64,000 nucleotides of DNA. It comes from Amoeboaphelidium protococcarum. Lineage: Eukaryota > Aphelidiomycota > Aphelidea. The position numbers were made by a program, and so were the translations under genes. Below, one piece after another: positions 45,160 to 56,361 of this stretch (its first letter is position 1; every line of letters begins with the position of its first letter). The notes beneath the pieces are model-generated. The model made no database searches. It saw only the letters and a program-made list of their open reading frames with translations, and had not been told where the DNA came from. The stretch lies in the NCBI GenBank assembly GCA_023515745.1, contig JALECJ010000257.1, forward strand, positions 1,862,687 to 1,926,686, given 5' to 3'.

Positions 45160-45822
45160 ATGAACATATTTGGTAGTCGAAAGACTCCGTAAGAACTCTT
45201 GAGGTAGAATTAGAGAGCTTTAACTAGAGCGATCAGAGACTTGGACAGGGAGAGGACAAAGTTGGAGTAGCAGGAGAAGAAGATCATTGCTGACATTAAA
45301 AAGTCCGCCGCGAAAGGTCAAATGGGCGCATGTAAGGTCATGGCGAAAGATTTGGTGCGGACCAGGAATTATGTTTAAAAGTTTTATGGCATGAGAGCAT
45401 AGTTGTAAGGTGTTAGTCTTAAAATCTAGACTCTGTCGTCAAACCAGTCAATGTCCGACGCCATGAAAGGTGTGACCAAGGCACTCAAGATGATGAACAA
45501 GAGAATGAACTTGCCTCAGATGCAAAAGATCATGATGGATTTTGAGAGAGAGTCCGAGATGATGGATATGAAGTAGGAGATGATGGGCGATACCATTGAT
45601 GACGCTCTGGATGACGACGTGGGTGAGGATGAAGAGGAAAGTGAAGCTATTGTACAGTAGGTGTTGGATGAGATTGGCATTGGTGTGAATCAAATGCTGC
45701 CAGGCGCGGTGATTGGCAGCGGCGAGTCGTCGGCCGTTGGGCAATCTGGAAGACAGGCCGCTGCCGTTGGTGAAGGCGGAGATGATCTCGAGGCTCGTCT
45801 TAATAACCTCAGAAAAGATTGA
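45160..45822 (+). CDS. VPS2: ESCRT-III subunit CHMP2/Vps2
   Basis: A 220-residue Snf7-family protein that co-polymerises in ESCRT-III for membrane scission at endosomes and at abscission. The start MNIFGSRKTP (Gln by TAA) is followed by a basic helical hairpin (LDRERTKLEQQEKKIIADIK, QMGACKVMAKDLVRTRNYVQ). Then come the CHMP2-typical NQSMSDAMKGVTKALKMMNK, MNLPQMQKIMMDFERESEMM, an acidic helix (DALDDDVGEDEEES) and QVLDEIGIGVNQMLPG. It ends with a MIM1 Vps4-binding motif (LEARLNNLRKD). Full length, single exon, TGA stop. Confidence 0.96.
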
Positions 45823-46678
45823 ATTTTACATTTATATGTGCAGTACGTTGATCTTTGAATTTTTAGTTTTTATACTTTATAAATTCGCCAAGTGATATAC
45901 ACAATGTTTCAAGGTATGATAAACTGGACATGCCACGTCCGAGGCCATGTCATGCGAAGGCTTAAGATTTATTCATCTTCCAGGCATCAAACTCAATAGG
46001 CGTAACATTCAAAAGAGGAAAAAGACGATAATAGCGTTGCTGCGATCAATAAAAGGAAGTGCTGTACTGTCAATTTAACGATAACGATTAGATGTCCAGA
46101 TTATGTGTCAGTTACGCGTACTGTAGATATCAATTATCTATCCGACAGCATTGACTTTTGCTAATAGCGCTGTAAGACTACTCATTGCATAACGTATTAG
46201 AATCGAATGAATCAAGCAATTATGTTCAGCTTGATAAGACAGTTAAAGTTGACTTAAAAGCGAAAAGCGGCGTCTCTACAGAATGACCATTATATAGCAC
46301 TTTAGGTATAAAGGGCTGAACTCTTTACTTGCACTAATCTGGAAGTTAAAACGTGACACAATGATAATGCTGCTGTGCAAATAATTGCCGGTCGAACTGA
46401 AACACGTGTGTCACGTTGAACCCGTGAAATAAATTAAAGATGTACAGTACAGACAGACAGCCAATAACGGCCAAGTATTTAGGATAGAATTCTAGATATT
46501 GAAAAGACTAGGGGTAAAGACTTATTCGTCAGTGAGAAGGTGCATGCTGATTGGTGAATTTTCGTACTTTGCATCTCCGCAACTAGTTTCGCGTTCTTTT
46601 TCATCTACAGAATATAGGTACAATTAATTTTTAAATTCTAAATTAATATCCTTTTAAGAATCATCCTTTTGCTTGATT
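45823..46678. other. Intergenic
   Basis: About 850 bp of AT-rich sequence, no gene recognised. One ACGCGT hexamer at about 46117. Confidence 0.5.
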
Positions 46679-47284
46679 ATGAAATTGATTTTTGCTTTAG
46701 CGTTCGCGTGTGCTAGTGCTGTTTTGGCCACTGATTGCCCGTCGTTTGAATCGTCGTGTTCCAAGGCTTGCTCATCTGCCACTGGATAAATGAACAATGC
46801 TACTTGCGGCCCTTTCCGTGGCATGTGCTCATGTAAGCCTTCTAAAGACGCGTCTTAGTCCGCGCCTGATAGTAATAAGGTGCAGAATTTCTGTGGCAGC
46901 ATGAATTCTACCTGTTCTAGCTCTGTGTGTGGTGAGGCAAGACTTGTGGACTCATTCTCGTGTGATGGCTTCTCATTTAGCTCGCAGTGTCTGTGCTTCT
47001 CCAATACCAACTTGAACGGGGGTGCGATGTTGGGCAAGAATGAGACTCAGTGTTAGAGCAAGATCTCTGAGTGCAATTCTAAATGCGAATCTAAACGTGG
47101 TGTCAAGTCTAACTCTTGTGTCGATCCAGCAAAAGCCGTTTGCGAGTGTAATGATGGAAGCGAAGAGTCGGACGCTACATCTTCCTCTGCTTAAGATAGT
47201 TAGAGCGGAAATGGAGCTGCGTCTCTTCAGTTGGGATCTGCAATGATTGTTGCTGTTTCAGGCCTTGCTTTTGCTTTGCTGTGA
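46679..47284 (+). CDS. Cysteine-rich secreted protein, probably GPI-anchored
   Basis: A 201-residue protein. The signal peptide MKLIFALAFACASAVLA is followed by three Cys-rich modules with repeating spacing (CPSFESSCSKACSSATG, CGSMNSTCSSSVCGEA, CQSKISECNSKCESKRG), each closed by a CxC pair (CSC, CLC, CEC). A Ser-rich linker leads to a C-terminal hydrophobic end (LGSAMIVAVSGLAFALL), typical of GPI-anchored proteins. The three modules look like internal duplications of a 6-Cys unit. No family is recognised. TAA/TAG Gln codons lie inside. Probably a surface or wall protein. Confidence 0.8.
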
Positions 47285-47551
47285 GCTCAGCTGCTTAGAG
47301 ATTATAATTTAAAAGTTATGGTTTTTTGATTGAATTTGATTCTGATAGACTTTCATAGAATACATCATTTTCTTGTTTTGTAAATTGATATACGCAACTT
47401 CATAGGGAGCTATGAAGAATGTGACAAAAGAACATTATCTCATCTTAGAAATGCTAAATTTCGAAAGATCATTCCGTAGATAAGTATAGTGAAAAGTTAT
47501 GTAATGACTTTTAATGCTTATATTATTACCAATGATATACCTTTCAAAACG

Positions 47552-49717
47552 TCAAAAGTCTCCGTCAAATCCGACAAAGCCAGTGAGGAGAAATATCGGA
47601 TAATATGACTTCTTCTCAATCGTATTCGTCCAGTTCCATGCGCTAGTCAGACGTCCATCAATACAACTGCCAGCATTAAATGAATTATCACCACCAGAAC
47701 CATCGAATGCGTGCTTGAAAAAATCTTGCAAAATCTCCACTTTAAGATCATACGTTGATTTATGAGCTTTTGCGATATAAGCCATGACATTTTTACTCTT
47801 ACTCAACTCCAGATCAATTTTCTCCAAACAACTCAATACAGGATTCAAAATACGTGGTACCTAGGTATATTTATCAATAAAAACCAGCGCATTAGGAACA
47901 TTTGTATCACCTAAATGAACAACGGATGATCCGACCCAGTTGGACGCGCCAACCTGATTCATGACCGAATTCAAGATACGGTGAATCTCTTTAGATACTC
48001 GAGGTGATCTTTAAAGTCTATTCAAGCCTTGTCCAGTATCAGCCAGTCTGTACCTGTTATCTAATTCTAATAGATCCTACTCTGCCAAGTACCATAGCTT
48101 GAACATATTATGAGTGATCTCCTTCCACAAAGTAAGGGACTAAAGAACATAATAATACTACTTCTAATGACTATGTCCCAGTCTTGCTCCATTAACACCA
48201 CTTTAAATAGACAGAGATGGCTTTGCTTCAGTTGGTTTAAAGTACATTTTAAGCATTTAAATCATTCTCTCTATAGGTGCTTCATTACTGCCTAGATAGC
48301 TCGAGTTGTCACTAATAGAATAGAGGCACTGCTTGATTGCTTCTTGATTAATCTGATCATTAGAATACCGCCTGGACAAAACTTCAATTGCATTCTCCTT
48401 TTGGTTGATTTCATTTTAGATTTCACGTCTAGTCTTTCGCCTGACTATAAATTACTACGACTAATTACTTGATTACTACTATTACTGCTGTCCTGCCTAT
48501 TGAGGTTCGTCTTCACTGCTTGTACTCGCTGCACTACTCCTAGACTTTCTGCTACCACCAAACAGCTTAATTCCACCAGTGGAGTTCCTCAATGAATAAG
48601 ATGATGACTATTATTAAGATGAAGTGACAGTGCCTATTTCATACAAGTCGGGTGAAATCTCCTTAGTAGCAATGGCCACCAGAGGATCATGTAACAGCTT
48701 TAACGCATTCGCCTATTCCAGAGTTGAATGTACAGTGACTATATCAATGACGCAATCAAACTCAAGAAGCTCCCGCACCTATTCATTAGATCTGCTGTCC
48801 ATGAGTAAATGTACCAGCTTGCCGTATGTATCACGCATTCGATCAGGATTCATAATCTTGTGTCTCCGGCCAACTTCAAAAACCTTCTGAAAGAACTTGG
48901 CATTATACTTGTAATCTTTATCAGCTATAAGAGTCTAACCAGTAGAATAATCAGACGCGACCACCAGGCCGCATAGGATAGCACATAGATCCTTAATCAT
49001 ATGAACAATCCTATCCGCTTTATTAAACGAACGTCCGACAACATCAATCTTATCAGTGTACTCTGATACATTCAGCGCAGCCTCTAGAAGCCTCAAAACC
49101 TTCCTCTCCTTCAAGCTCAGCCTGAGTGGGATAAACTTGGCGCGCTCAATCATCTGCTCGTTCACAGCAGCATCGTTCTATATCAGCTACTAAGCCTGAG
49201 ACATCACATCCGATACAGTCAGTACAGGACCATCGCTGCTATCACGGACACCATCAGCCATTACCACATCATCATCTCCTCCATTTAACTATTATTGCAC
49301 TCCTGCATCAACTTTTACTGGCTGATGGTTTTATTATGCTAACTACTATGACTAATGCAGATTGGAATCGTCATTCAACCTCTTCGCAGTGTGACGATAT
49401 CGATTTCCTTTACGATGAACCGACTGAAAGCAAACATTGCAAAATCTATCATCGCACTGCACACAAAGTAGATTAGACGGCTAATCCTCACATTCAACAC
49501 ACAGTTGAGATCCATCGCTACCATCCATAGCAGCGGTATTATTAGATAGCTTTCCGAATGCAATATTATTATCAGTCAATTTATTGTCTAGGCCCAGCAC
49601 TTCAGTTCCGTCCCGATCTCCAAGATGTAATTGATCCGGCATAGAGGTGAACTTTTGGATGATATCATCCTTATTACCATCTAGAACTTGCTATAACGTC
49701 ACTTTATCGCTATCCAT
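47552..49717 (-). CDS. UPF0652 / DUF2009 protein with B-box zinc finger
   Basis: A 721-residue intronless protein of the conserved but uncharacterised UPF0652 family. A B-box-like zinc finger near residues 55-100 reads CVECEDQPSNLLCVQCDDRF, CNVCFQSVH and RYRHTAKRL. A Gln-rich linker, largely TAA/TAG codons, follows. The DUF2009 part begins SLKERKVLRLLEAALNVSEY and continues LCAILCGLVVASDY, FFQKVFEVGRRHKIMNP, a second Gln-rich insert, HNMFKLWYLAEQDLLELDNR, YRLADTGQGLNRL, VGSSVVHLGDTNVPNALVFI, DKYTQVPRILNP and the terminal SCIDGRLTSAWNW and YYPIFLLTGFVGFDGDF. The molecular role is unknown. Family recognition is strong. Confidence 0.9.
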
Positions 49718-49923
49718 AGCGGAAAAAATATACTATCCTAGATAATTAGCTAATCACGCCTAGCAAATACAACAGTAAGAACTTGTAAAAATTGCTCAGT
49801 CTGTCAGTAATGCAGTGACCGTTTTCAAAAGAGAAAACAGCAAAGGCGAGCGATAAATTTTGAGATCTTCAGAGTTGGTCATAAAAATCAAGTAATTATA
49901 TAACGAATAAGACAATTGATATC
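49718..49923. promoter_or_regulatory. Short bidirectional promoter region
   Basis: A 206-bp head-to-head spacer between the UPF0652 gene and the next plus-strand gene, AT-rich. No individual element can be assigned. Confidence 0.4.
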
Positions 49924-50541
49924 ATGCTCAAACTATTTGTGAAGCTGGATGATCCTGTGGGTGATGGTAAGCGACCTTTTGATGCTATAGAGAGAATCCT
50001 GCTCACCACATCAGGCAATCTACAACGTACCGTAAGCGCAATGTATTAGAAGCCAGTCAAAGTTGAGCTGATAGAAAATAGGCGACTGATCGCTGATCGT
50101 GACGTGTATATGCGACAAGTTTAATTACATCTGGAGCAGGGACTCAATGACTAGGATATACCCTTTGGTGTTGCAATGTCCAAGCTGGAACTATTTAATC
50201 ATGATTACGCGTAATTCTTTAGTGATAATCAACCTGGACTTGGTTAATTCTTTGCGCATTTCAACATACTGCCTGCATTTGAACTGATTACTGCTGATAG
50301 AAATTTTGATTAAGAGACACTGGTAAAGAGTGACGATGTGGATTCTCAATTTTAGAAACTATTTGGCAGTGTTGACATAGATGATAGAGTACTACGGTTC
50401 ATAAAAGATAATCCAGAAAACATCTACCGCATATATAAACTATCCTACAGAGACTTTGACTGCACCTTGTTGGAAGTTTTGTCGTCGTCTCTGTTGTCGC
50501 AACGCGCGATATTAAATACGAATGTTATTCAATCCCAATGA
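49924..50541 (+). CDS. Conserved hypothetical, possibly chorismate-lyase fold (DUF98-like)
   Basis: A 205-residue single-exon protein with many TAR Gln codons and a TGA stop. The N-terminus reads FDAIERILLTTSGNLQRTVS followed by PVKVELIENRR. This resembles the opening of chorismate lyase/DUF98-like proteins (LLLTxDGSLTRxLExxxGxPVxVE). The later order RDVYMRQVQL, IPFGVAMSKLELF, LGQFFAHFNILPAFEL, YRIYKLSYRDFDCTLLEVL also follows that fold. No signal peptide is present. Neither the substrate nor an actual lyase activity is supported, so treat the fold call as tentative. Confidence 0.7.
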
Positions 50542-50626
50542 ATCTGATTATAACACTAAATCTACGGATTTGTCGATATGAGAGTTAAAGTATGTGTAAG
50601 ATGAGTATTTTAATTTATCATGATTT

Positions 50627-52186
50627 TCAAAAATGAAAGCCTTCAACTTGGCCCACAGCGTTCACGATATCACCACTCTTGACGAGTTGCCAGCACTTGT
50701 TAAGATCTGGCGCCATATACCTGTCTTGTATCCATTTCTTAACTCCGGCTGATCTGACACATTCATACACGCGCTCCAGATGACTAGTAGTCTTCAGTGG
50801 ACGCAGCATATCCAGAGCCTGACACGAGCACGCCAACTCAATGGCAAGGACACGTTCCACATGCTCCACAACTTTTAGTGCTTTCCTAGCACTGAATCCA
50901 CCCATAGACACGTGGTCCTCTTTGGATGCTGACGTACTGATAGAGTCCACTGATGCTGGATGACACAAGACTTTATTCTCACTGACCAGACTAGCTGCTG
51001 TACAGTGAGCAATCATAAAGCCGCTATTCAGACCACCTTATTCAGTGAGGAAGGGTGGTAGTCCGGATAGACTGGAATTCACCAACCGCTCGATTCTGCG
51101 TTCAGAAATACTTGCCAGTTCATGTATTCCAATAGCCAAAAAATCACAAGCCTTTGCAACGTACTCGCCATGAAAGTTTCCGCCAGAGATGGATTGCTTG
51201 GAATCTGCAAATATCATTGGATTATCAGTTGCGCTATTGCATTCAGTATTGAATATTCCATAGGTGAACTTGACGGTATCATTGGCTATGCCGTGCACTT
51301 GAGGCATACATCGCAAAGTATACGAATCTTGTACCTGGCTGCAATACAAATGTGACTGTTATAGCGTGGAATCTGGGTCTCTATACTTGAGAAGAGTTCG
51401 TAATCTCTGAGCACAAAGTACCTGACCAGTATGTGGACGCACCTGATGAATCTTCTCATCAAAAGCCTTTGGTGTTCCCTTCAATACCTCCAAAGATAAA
51501 GCACCGACTATATCAGCGACAAGACAGCAATTCTAAGCTCTCATCACAGCCTCACATCCAAGTGCACAGATAAACTAAGTACCGTTGATCATGGCCAGTC
51601 CCTCTTTCGCTTTCAACTCAATAGGTTGCAACTAATGCTTAGTCAATACTTCCATTGCATCCAAGTATGATTAAGTCTAATCATCATACATGAGACCTTG
51701 CCCGATAAGTCCAAGAGCCAGATGCGACAGAGGAGCTAAATCTCCACTGGCGCCAACAGTTCCCTGCTCCGGTACAAAAGAGAGACAATTCTTGTTGAAT
51801 GCATCCACCATCTACTTTAACACTTTGACGGATATACCACTGCAACCTTTAGCGAGAACATTGATTCTCAGAGCAAGCAGCATCCTGGTACGTTCAACCG
51901 ACAGAGCATCTCCGACACCGGCAGCATGACTTGTGATCAAATTCACCTGCAGCTCATCCAGCTTATTGTCCGGAATTGACACGGTGGCAAAATTTCCAAA
52001 TCCAGTATTAATACCATACACGGGCGTAGGCTTCGATGCTAGTTCCTCCACAAACTGTCTCGACTTTTGTACACATTCCCAAGCATTCTGACTCAAATCA
52101 ATCTTCAGATCTCCTTTCGCTAGAGAATATAACATTTCCGGAGTCAAATTACCACCGTCTAAGATTACCAAATTTTTTGAACTCAT
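50627..52186 (-). CDS. HAL: Histidine ammonia-lyase
   Basis: Deaminates L-histidine to urocanate. Counting from the ATG at 52186, the protein has 519 residues, close to bacterial HutH and the eukaryotic core. It opens [18 protein letters not shown]. Motifs are [32 protein letters not shown], the MIO-forming Ala-Ser-Gly in [87 protein letters not shown] and [20 protein letters not shown]. The last is the HAL-type rather than plant PAL-type C-terminal half. The frame stays open upstream to further ATGs (52216 and 52342, the latter giving 571 residues), so the exact start is uncertain. Isolated from any other histidine-degradation gene here. Confidence 0.93.
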
Positions 52187-52567
52187 CTCTATATGTCGAA
52201 GCGAACTATTTACAGGCATAAGAACAGACAGATTTTGAGTGGCGCCCGTCGTGGGAAGAAGAAGAGCTGAGGGGAAGTTTAACAATTCGGGAAGAGCAAG
52301 CTAGAGCTCAGAAAAGGCCAAGCTGAAACGGAAGATGATCATCGTTGCTTCCCCTTTCCCGATTCTCGGAATTATGAAAGGTAGATCAGCATTGACGCTA
52401 CCTAGTAACATTGGTTGTCGTCATTATTGAGTGATAGCCCTCAAATATCACGACAAGTTTCGACCCAGGATACCGTAGTTCCACATGTCTCACTTATAGA
52501 GAATGTGATGAAGGAATGTGGTCTCTGAGTGTGAATTAGGCCTGCGATCACACGGCAACGGAATGTC

Positions 52568-52576
52568 TATAAATAG
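52568..52576 (+). promoter_or_regulatory. TATA-box-like element
   Basis: TATAAATAG about 170 bp upstream of the ATG of the next surface-protein gene, in the HAL divergent spacer (52187-52744). That spacer otherwise holds no recognised gene. Confidence 0.45.
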
Positions 52577-52744
52577 CCTCAATCAACTTCAGTAAATTAC
52601 TTCCGGCATATTTTGGTTACATCACTTACAGCCTTACATCATAAGTTCTTTTTTCTTGTCTTATATACACTACTAGTACTATTGATTGAATTACGAATCG
52701 AGAGCAACTTTGACTTAAAGTTACAGAGTTTAGTGAAATTTAAT

Positions 52745-54751
52745 ATGATGATCAATCAATTAGTGATAATATTAATGGCCAATTTGTGTCTTCTAGTTAC
52801 AGCGCCATTTCCTGTTAGCACTGGCGGTAGCAATTCTTTATTAGTATCTGACGAAAGAGGTACTTTATATAGTGCCGTTATTACATCTACTTAGCTATTA
52901 ATTGGATCAATCAATGCATAAACTGGATCATCCACTATCATGAAAGCTTACTCTATTGGAAGCGCTAGCAATGTGGTAATTCCAAACATTGCATTAAATA
53001 AGAATGGCACGAAGCTATACGTGTTTGGCCATACCGTAAATAAGGTCAATGATCTATGTAACCCGCAATCGTGTTAGAAAAACAACGTATTCATGATCAT
53101 AATTGAAGTTACCTCGACGTCCGACAATTTTGCGTATGGTCCGTCATCTAATTCGCCCACATACACGACGTATGGCGGTGCAGTCAACTAGGTGGATGAT
53201 AATGGCTACCTTCTTTATGGGTCTGAGTCGGGAATAGTGCTTTGCAATCTTGACTCTGGAATTTTGATATATAGAGCTAGCTCCAACTCTTATTCTAATG
53301 CTGCTGGAATTAGTCCGTCTATTCCATGCGGTGTATCAGAAGCCCTCATTAGCGCTACGTCTTCTAGCTAGATGGTGTATTTCATATCTACGTCATAGTC
53401 TGGAAATTAATTCAGTTACGCTTTTATCTCATCTACTGGTACTCAACTTTCCACTGCTCAGGTGTCATCCACTTTCTTTACATAATATGGATACTCTAAG
53501 TATTTTAATCAGTCAATTGGATTAATCGGTACTACTGGTGCTAATAAGCTGCAATTATATGCTCCAAATCAGTTTACTTAATAGTCTACTGTAAATCTGC
53601 CTAGCTATTTAACTGCTGCTGTAGGATCATCATTGTCTTTTAGTGAAAAATATGTCATATTTGCCACCAGTACCGAGTAACTAGTTTTGGTAAATTAACA
53701 AGGCGCTATTGCGTACAATGTGTCGACTGGCGCTTCCAGTATTGTGTCGACTGCGCATGATCCTTCTACAGGATTTCTGTACTACTCCACTGGTACACAG
53801 ATCGTTTAGCTGGCACTTCCTGCATCGCTAAAAATGACGAGCACGACTAGTACTACTACGACAACTACGACTACCACGACTACAACAACCACGACTACCA
53901 CGACGACGACAACTACAACCACAACGACGACTACTACTACTACTACCACGACAACTACTACCACTACCACGACTACTAGCACCAGCACCACGACGACTAG
54001 TACCCCCGCCCGTACTGCATCATCAACCACTGTGCGCCCAACGTCTACTGCTGGTCCGACTGCCACTGCTCTATCGACTTCAAGTAAGGTATCAACATCT
54101 TTGTCAATCTTGGCCTCTATTCTAGCGTCCTCGTCTACTGTCTCTACCATTTCTACTACGTCAATAATCACGGTTCCTGTGTAAACGAGTACCACGCTTC
54201 AAGGAGTAGTAAGTGACAATCCGTAGACAAGCACTTCTTAAGGCTAGTCATCTCAAGTAGTATTGTCCACAGTTTCTACTACTCCGGGCGCTGTAGATCC
54301 TGTGTCGTCTATTGTCACAAATGTGATTTAGACTACCAGTACGTCTTTGATTTTGGATAAAAGCAGTACTAGTTCAGAGTCTACATCTGATATGACTCTG
54401 TCTGCTACGAATACCGTCGCAAAGTCCTCAGTAACCATGCAGTAAGTATCGCTGATTGTGCACAGTTCGTCATCGTCTAAGTTAGTTTCCACCTAGTCAT
54501 CAACTCTCTAGTTTACCTTTGTTCAAGATCAACATAGCAGTTCAACTTAGCATCAATCTTCAACAGTTGCGGTTACTACCTCTTCGTAGGAAGATAATAA
54601 TAATGGAACCTTTGATAGTCAATTCGTGTATGGTCCAATCACGCCAGGATCGTTTTTGGCCATTGCAGTGTGTGGAATTTTGGTTCTGTCCGTTTCAGCT
54701 GGTGCTGGTGCTTATTTTTGGCGCGTAAGAAGATAAAATAAGAATTTGTGA
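52745..54751 (+). CDS. Thr-stalk single-pass surface protein E (beta-propeller-like ectodomain)
   Basis: A 668-residue type I membrane protein. The signal peptide is MMINQLVIILMANLCLLVTA. A ~340-residue ectodomain has repeated strand-turn units (LLVSDERGTLYSAVI, LYVFGHTVN, YLLYGSESGIVLCNLDSG, MVYFISTSQSG, YVIFATSTEQLVLVN, GFLYYSTGTQIVQL), suggesting a WD/PQQ-like beta-propeller. A pure Thr stalk (~residues 365-425), Ser/Thr spacer, transmembrane helix (FLAIAVCGILVLSVSAGAGAY) and short basic tail RVRRQNKNL follow. It has the layout of proteins A-C but a different ectodomain sequence. The frame is open upstream to 52613; the chosen ATG is the one followed by a good signal peptide. Function unknown. 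Confidence 0.85.
53833..54005 (+). repeat. Thr-codon repeat (stalk of surface protein E)
   Basis: About 50 consecutive threonine codons with all four synonymous forms mixed; the most uniform Thr tract at protein level in the window. Confidence 0.92.
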
Positions 54752-54954
54752 TGGAAAATAAATGAATGCAACTATTTTAATTAATTTTATATTTTCTATT
54801 ACCTATATATACTACCTGCATCAGGTGCAGTTGACAGAAACTAAAGTATGATGAATCGCGACAATTCTTGACGACGACCGATCAAGCGGACGTTCTTTTG
54901 CATTGTTTCAACTCCTTTAGCCATCAATCTTCACTTCAACAATTGGTGGGTGAA

Positions 54955-56361
54955 ATGAGTACAATTTAGCTTATTTTTATAGCTCTTAGTTGCTGGATAT
55001 TCTTGATATATGCTGGATTCCCGCTGTCTCTGTAGACTTCATCCTAATTGGTGTTGTTGAATGTTGATTCAGATGGCAATCTGTATGCGGCCACAGTTAA
55101 CGAGACTCATCTTTATTTGAATAAATACTCTGCCAGTGGAAATTTACAATACTCAAGTACTCTTAATGTCAGTCAGACATCGATGCTTTCGTTGAAAAAA
55201 TTGTCGCTATCTGAGGACACTGGTTCTGTTTATCTGGCTGGTACCACATATGCGAGTTTCGGTAACAATTCTATCATTGGGGTAAGTAATATGTTCCTTA
55301 ATCAGTACAATATTTCATCTGGGCAATTAATCAATTGTTCATTCTATGGAAGAGATAATACTATCTGGTCTAATTCGTACGTTGGGGCAAATGGAACTTA
55401 TTATTTCATGTACAATGTTAATATGGGCCCAAATTTTGAATAGACCATGACTAGCTACGAAATTAATATTATGGCAGTAACGGCGAACAGTACTTTAACA
55501 TCTGTTTTGACTTATATACTATAAATTCCAACCAGTCTTTTTCTCGCATAGCCACTGCTGGGATACAGTAAACCGTAGGATAAGCTCAGTGTGATTTGGC
55601 CATTGTCCGGTGAGTAGAGTACTTCATAAGGCTCGTTGGCAACTTCATAAATATCATATCTGCAACTCTTGACTAATGGAACGATTGTGCGAGAGGGTAC
55701 TGTGGGTTAACCATTACCTTATCCTATTTAATTAGTTAGCGGTCCTAATGGACACATGGTTTACCTAGCGGATAATTCTGGCGTGCTGATTGTAAATGAC
55801 AATTTGGGTCTAGTTTCGATTAAAAGTATACCACTGCTGGATTTTGCCTCCTCAAGTCTGATTTATTATTCTAACGATTATCCATTCATTTTTATAGTGG
55901 CCTAAAATGGACAATTTGCTGCAATTGATCAAAATGGACAGATATAATTTTACTTGAATCCCTTACTCAACCTGTCACCGGGGAGTGTGGCATACGACAA
56001 AATCTCCAACAGACTGTTTGCCTCTTATAATGGAATAATATCATTTGCTAGTGTAAATGAAACAATCTCTCCTCAATCTATGGCATCAAGGAAGTCGTCA
56101 ACGACTACAACGACCATGAGAGCGACAACTTCTTCGCCCGCTCAAGAAACAATCCGTCCACCTCCACCGCCTGTCAGTAGAACATCCTCTAGAACGCAGA
56201 GTACATCGGTTCAGGGTACACTGACGAATCAAAATCGTCCTTCTGAGCGAGCAAATGCTAATGGTATATTTTATGGAGTGTGCGCTATAATTTTAGTCAC
56301 TCCACTGATAGCTGGTCTCGCCTCCTATTTCGTTACAAGGCACCGCTTGAAGTACAGTTGA
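54955..56361 (+). CDS. Single-pass surface protein F (beta-propeller-like ectodomain)
   Basis: A 468-residue type I membrane protein immediately downstream of E. Its signal peptide is LIFIALSCWIFLIYAG. The ectodomain repeats NVDSDGNLYAATVNETHLYL, GSVYLAGTTYASF, GANGTYYFMYN, GHMVYLADNSGVLIVNDN, GQFAAIDQNGQIQFYL and NRLFASYNGIISFAS resemble beta-propeller blades like those of E. A short Ser/Thr/Pro-rich stalk includes PPPPPVSRTSS instead of a long Thr tract. The transmembrane helix GVCAIILVTPLIAGLASYFV is followed by a tiny tail TRHRLKYS. Several N-glycosylation sequons. Ends at TGA. Probably a diverged tandem relative of E. Confidence 0.83.

Noticed and set aside
49924-50541. Firm annotation as chorismate lyase
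   Set aside because: Only fold-level resemblance at the N-terminus and in segment order; catalytic residues could not be verified, so the call is left tentative.
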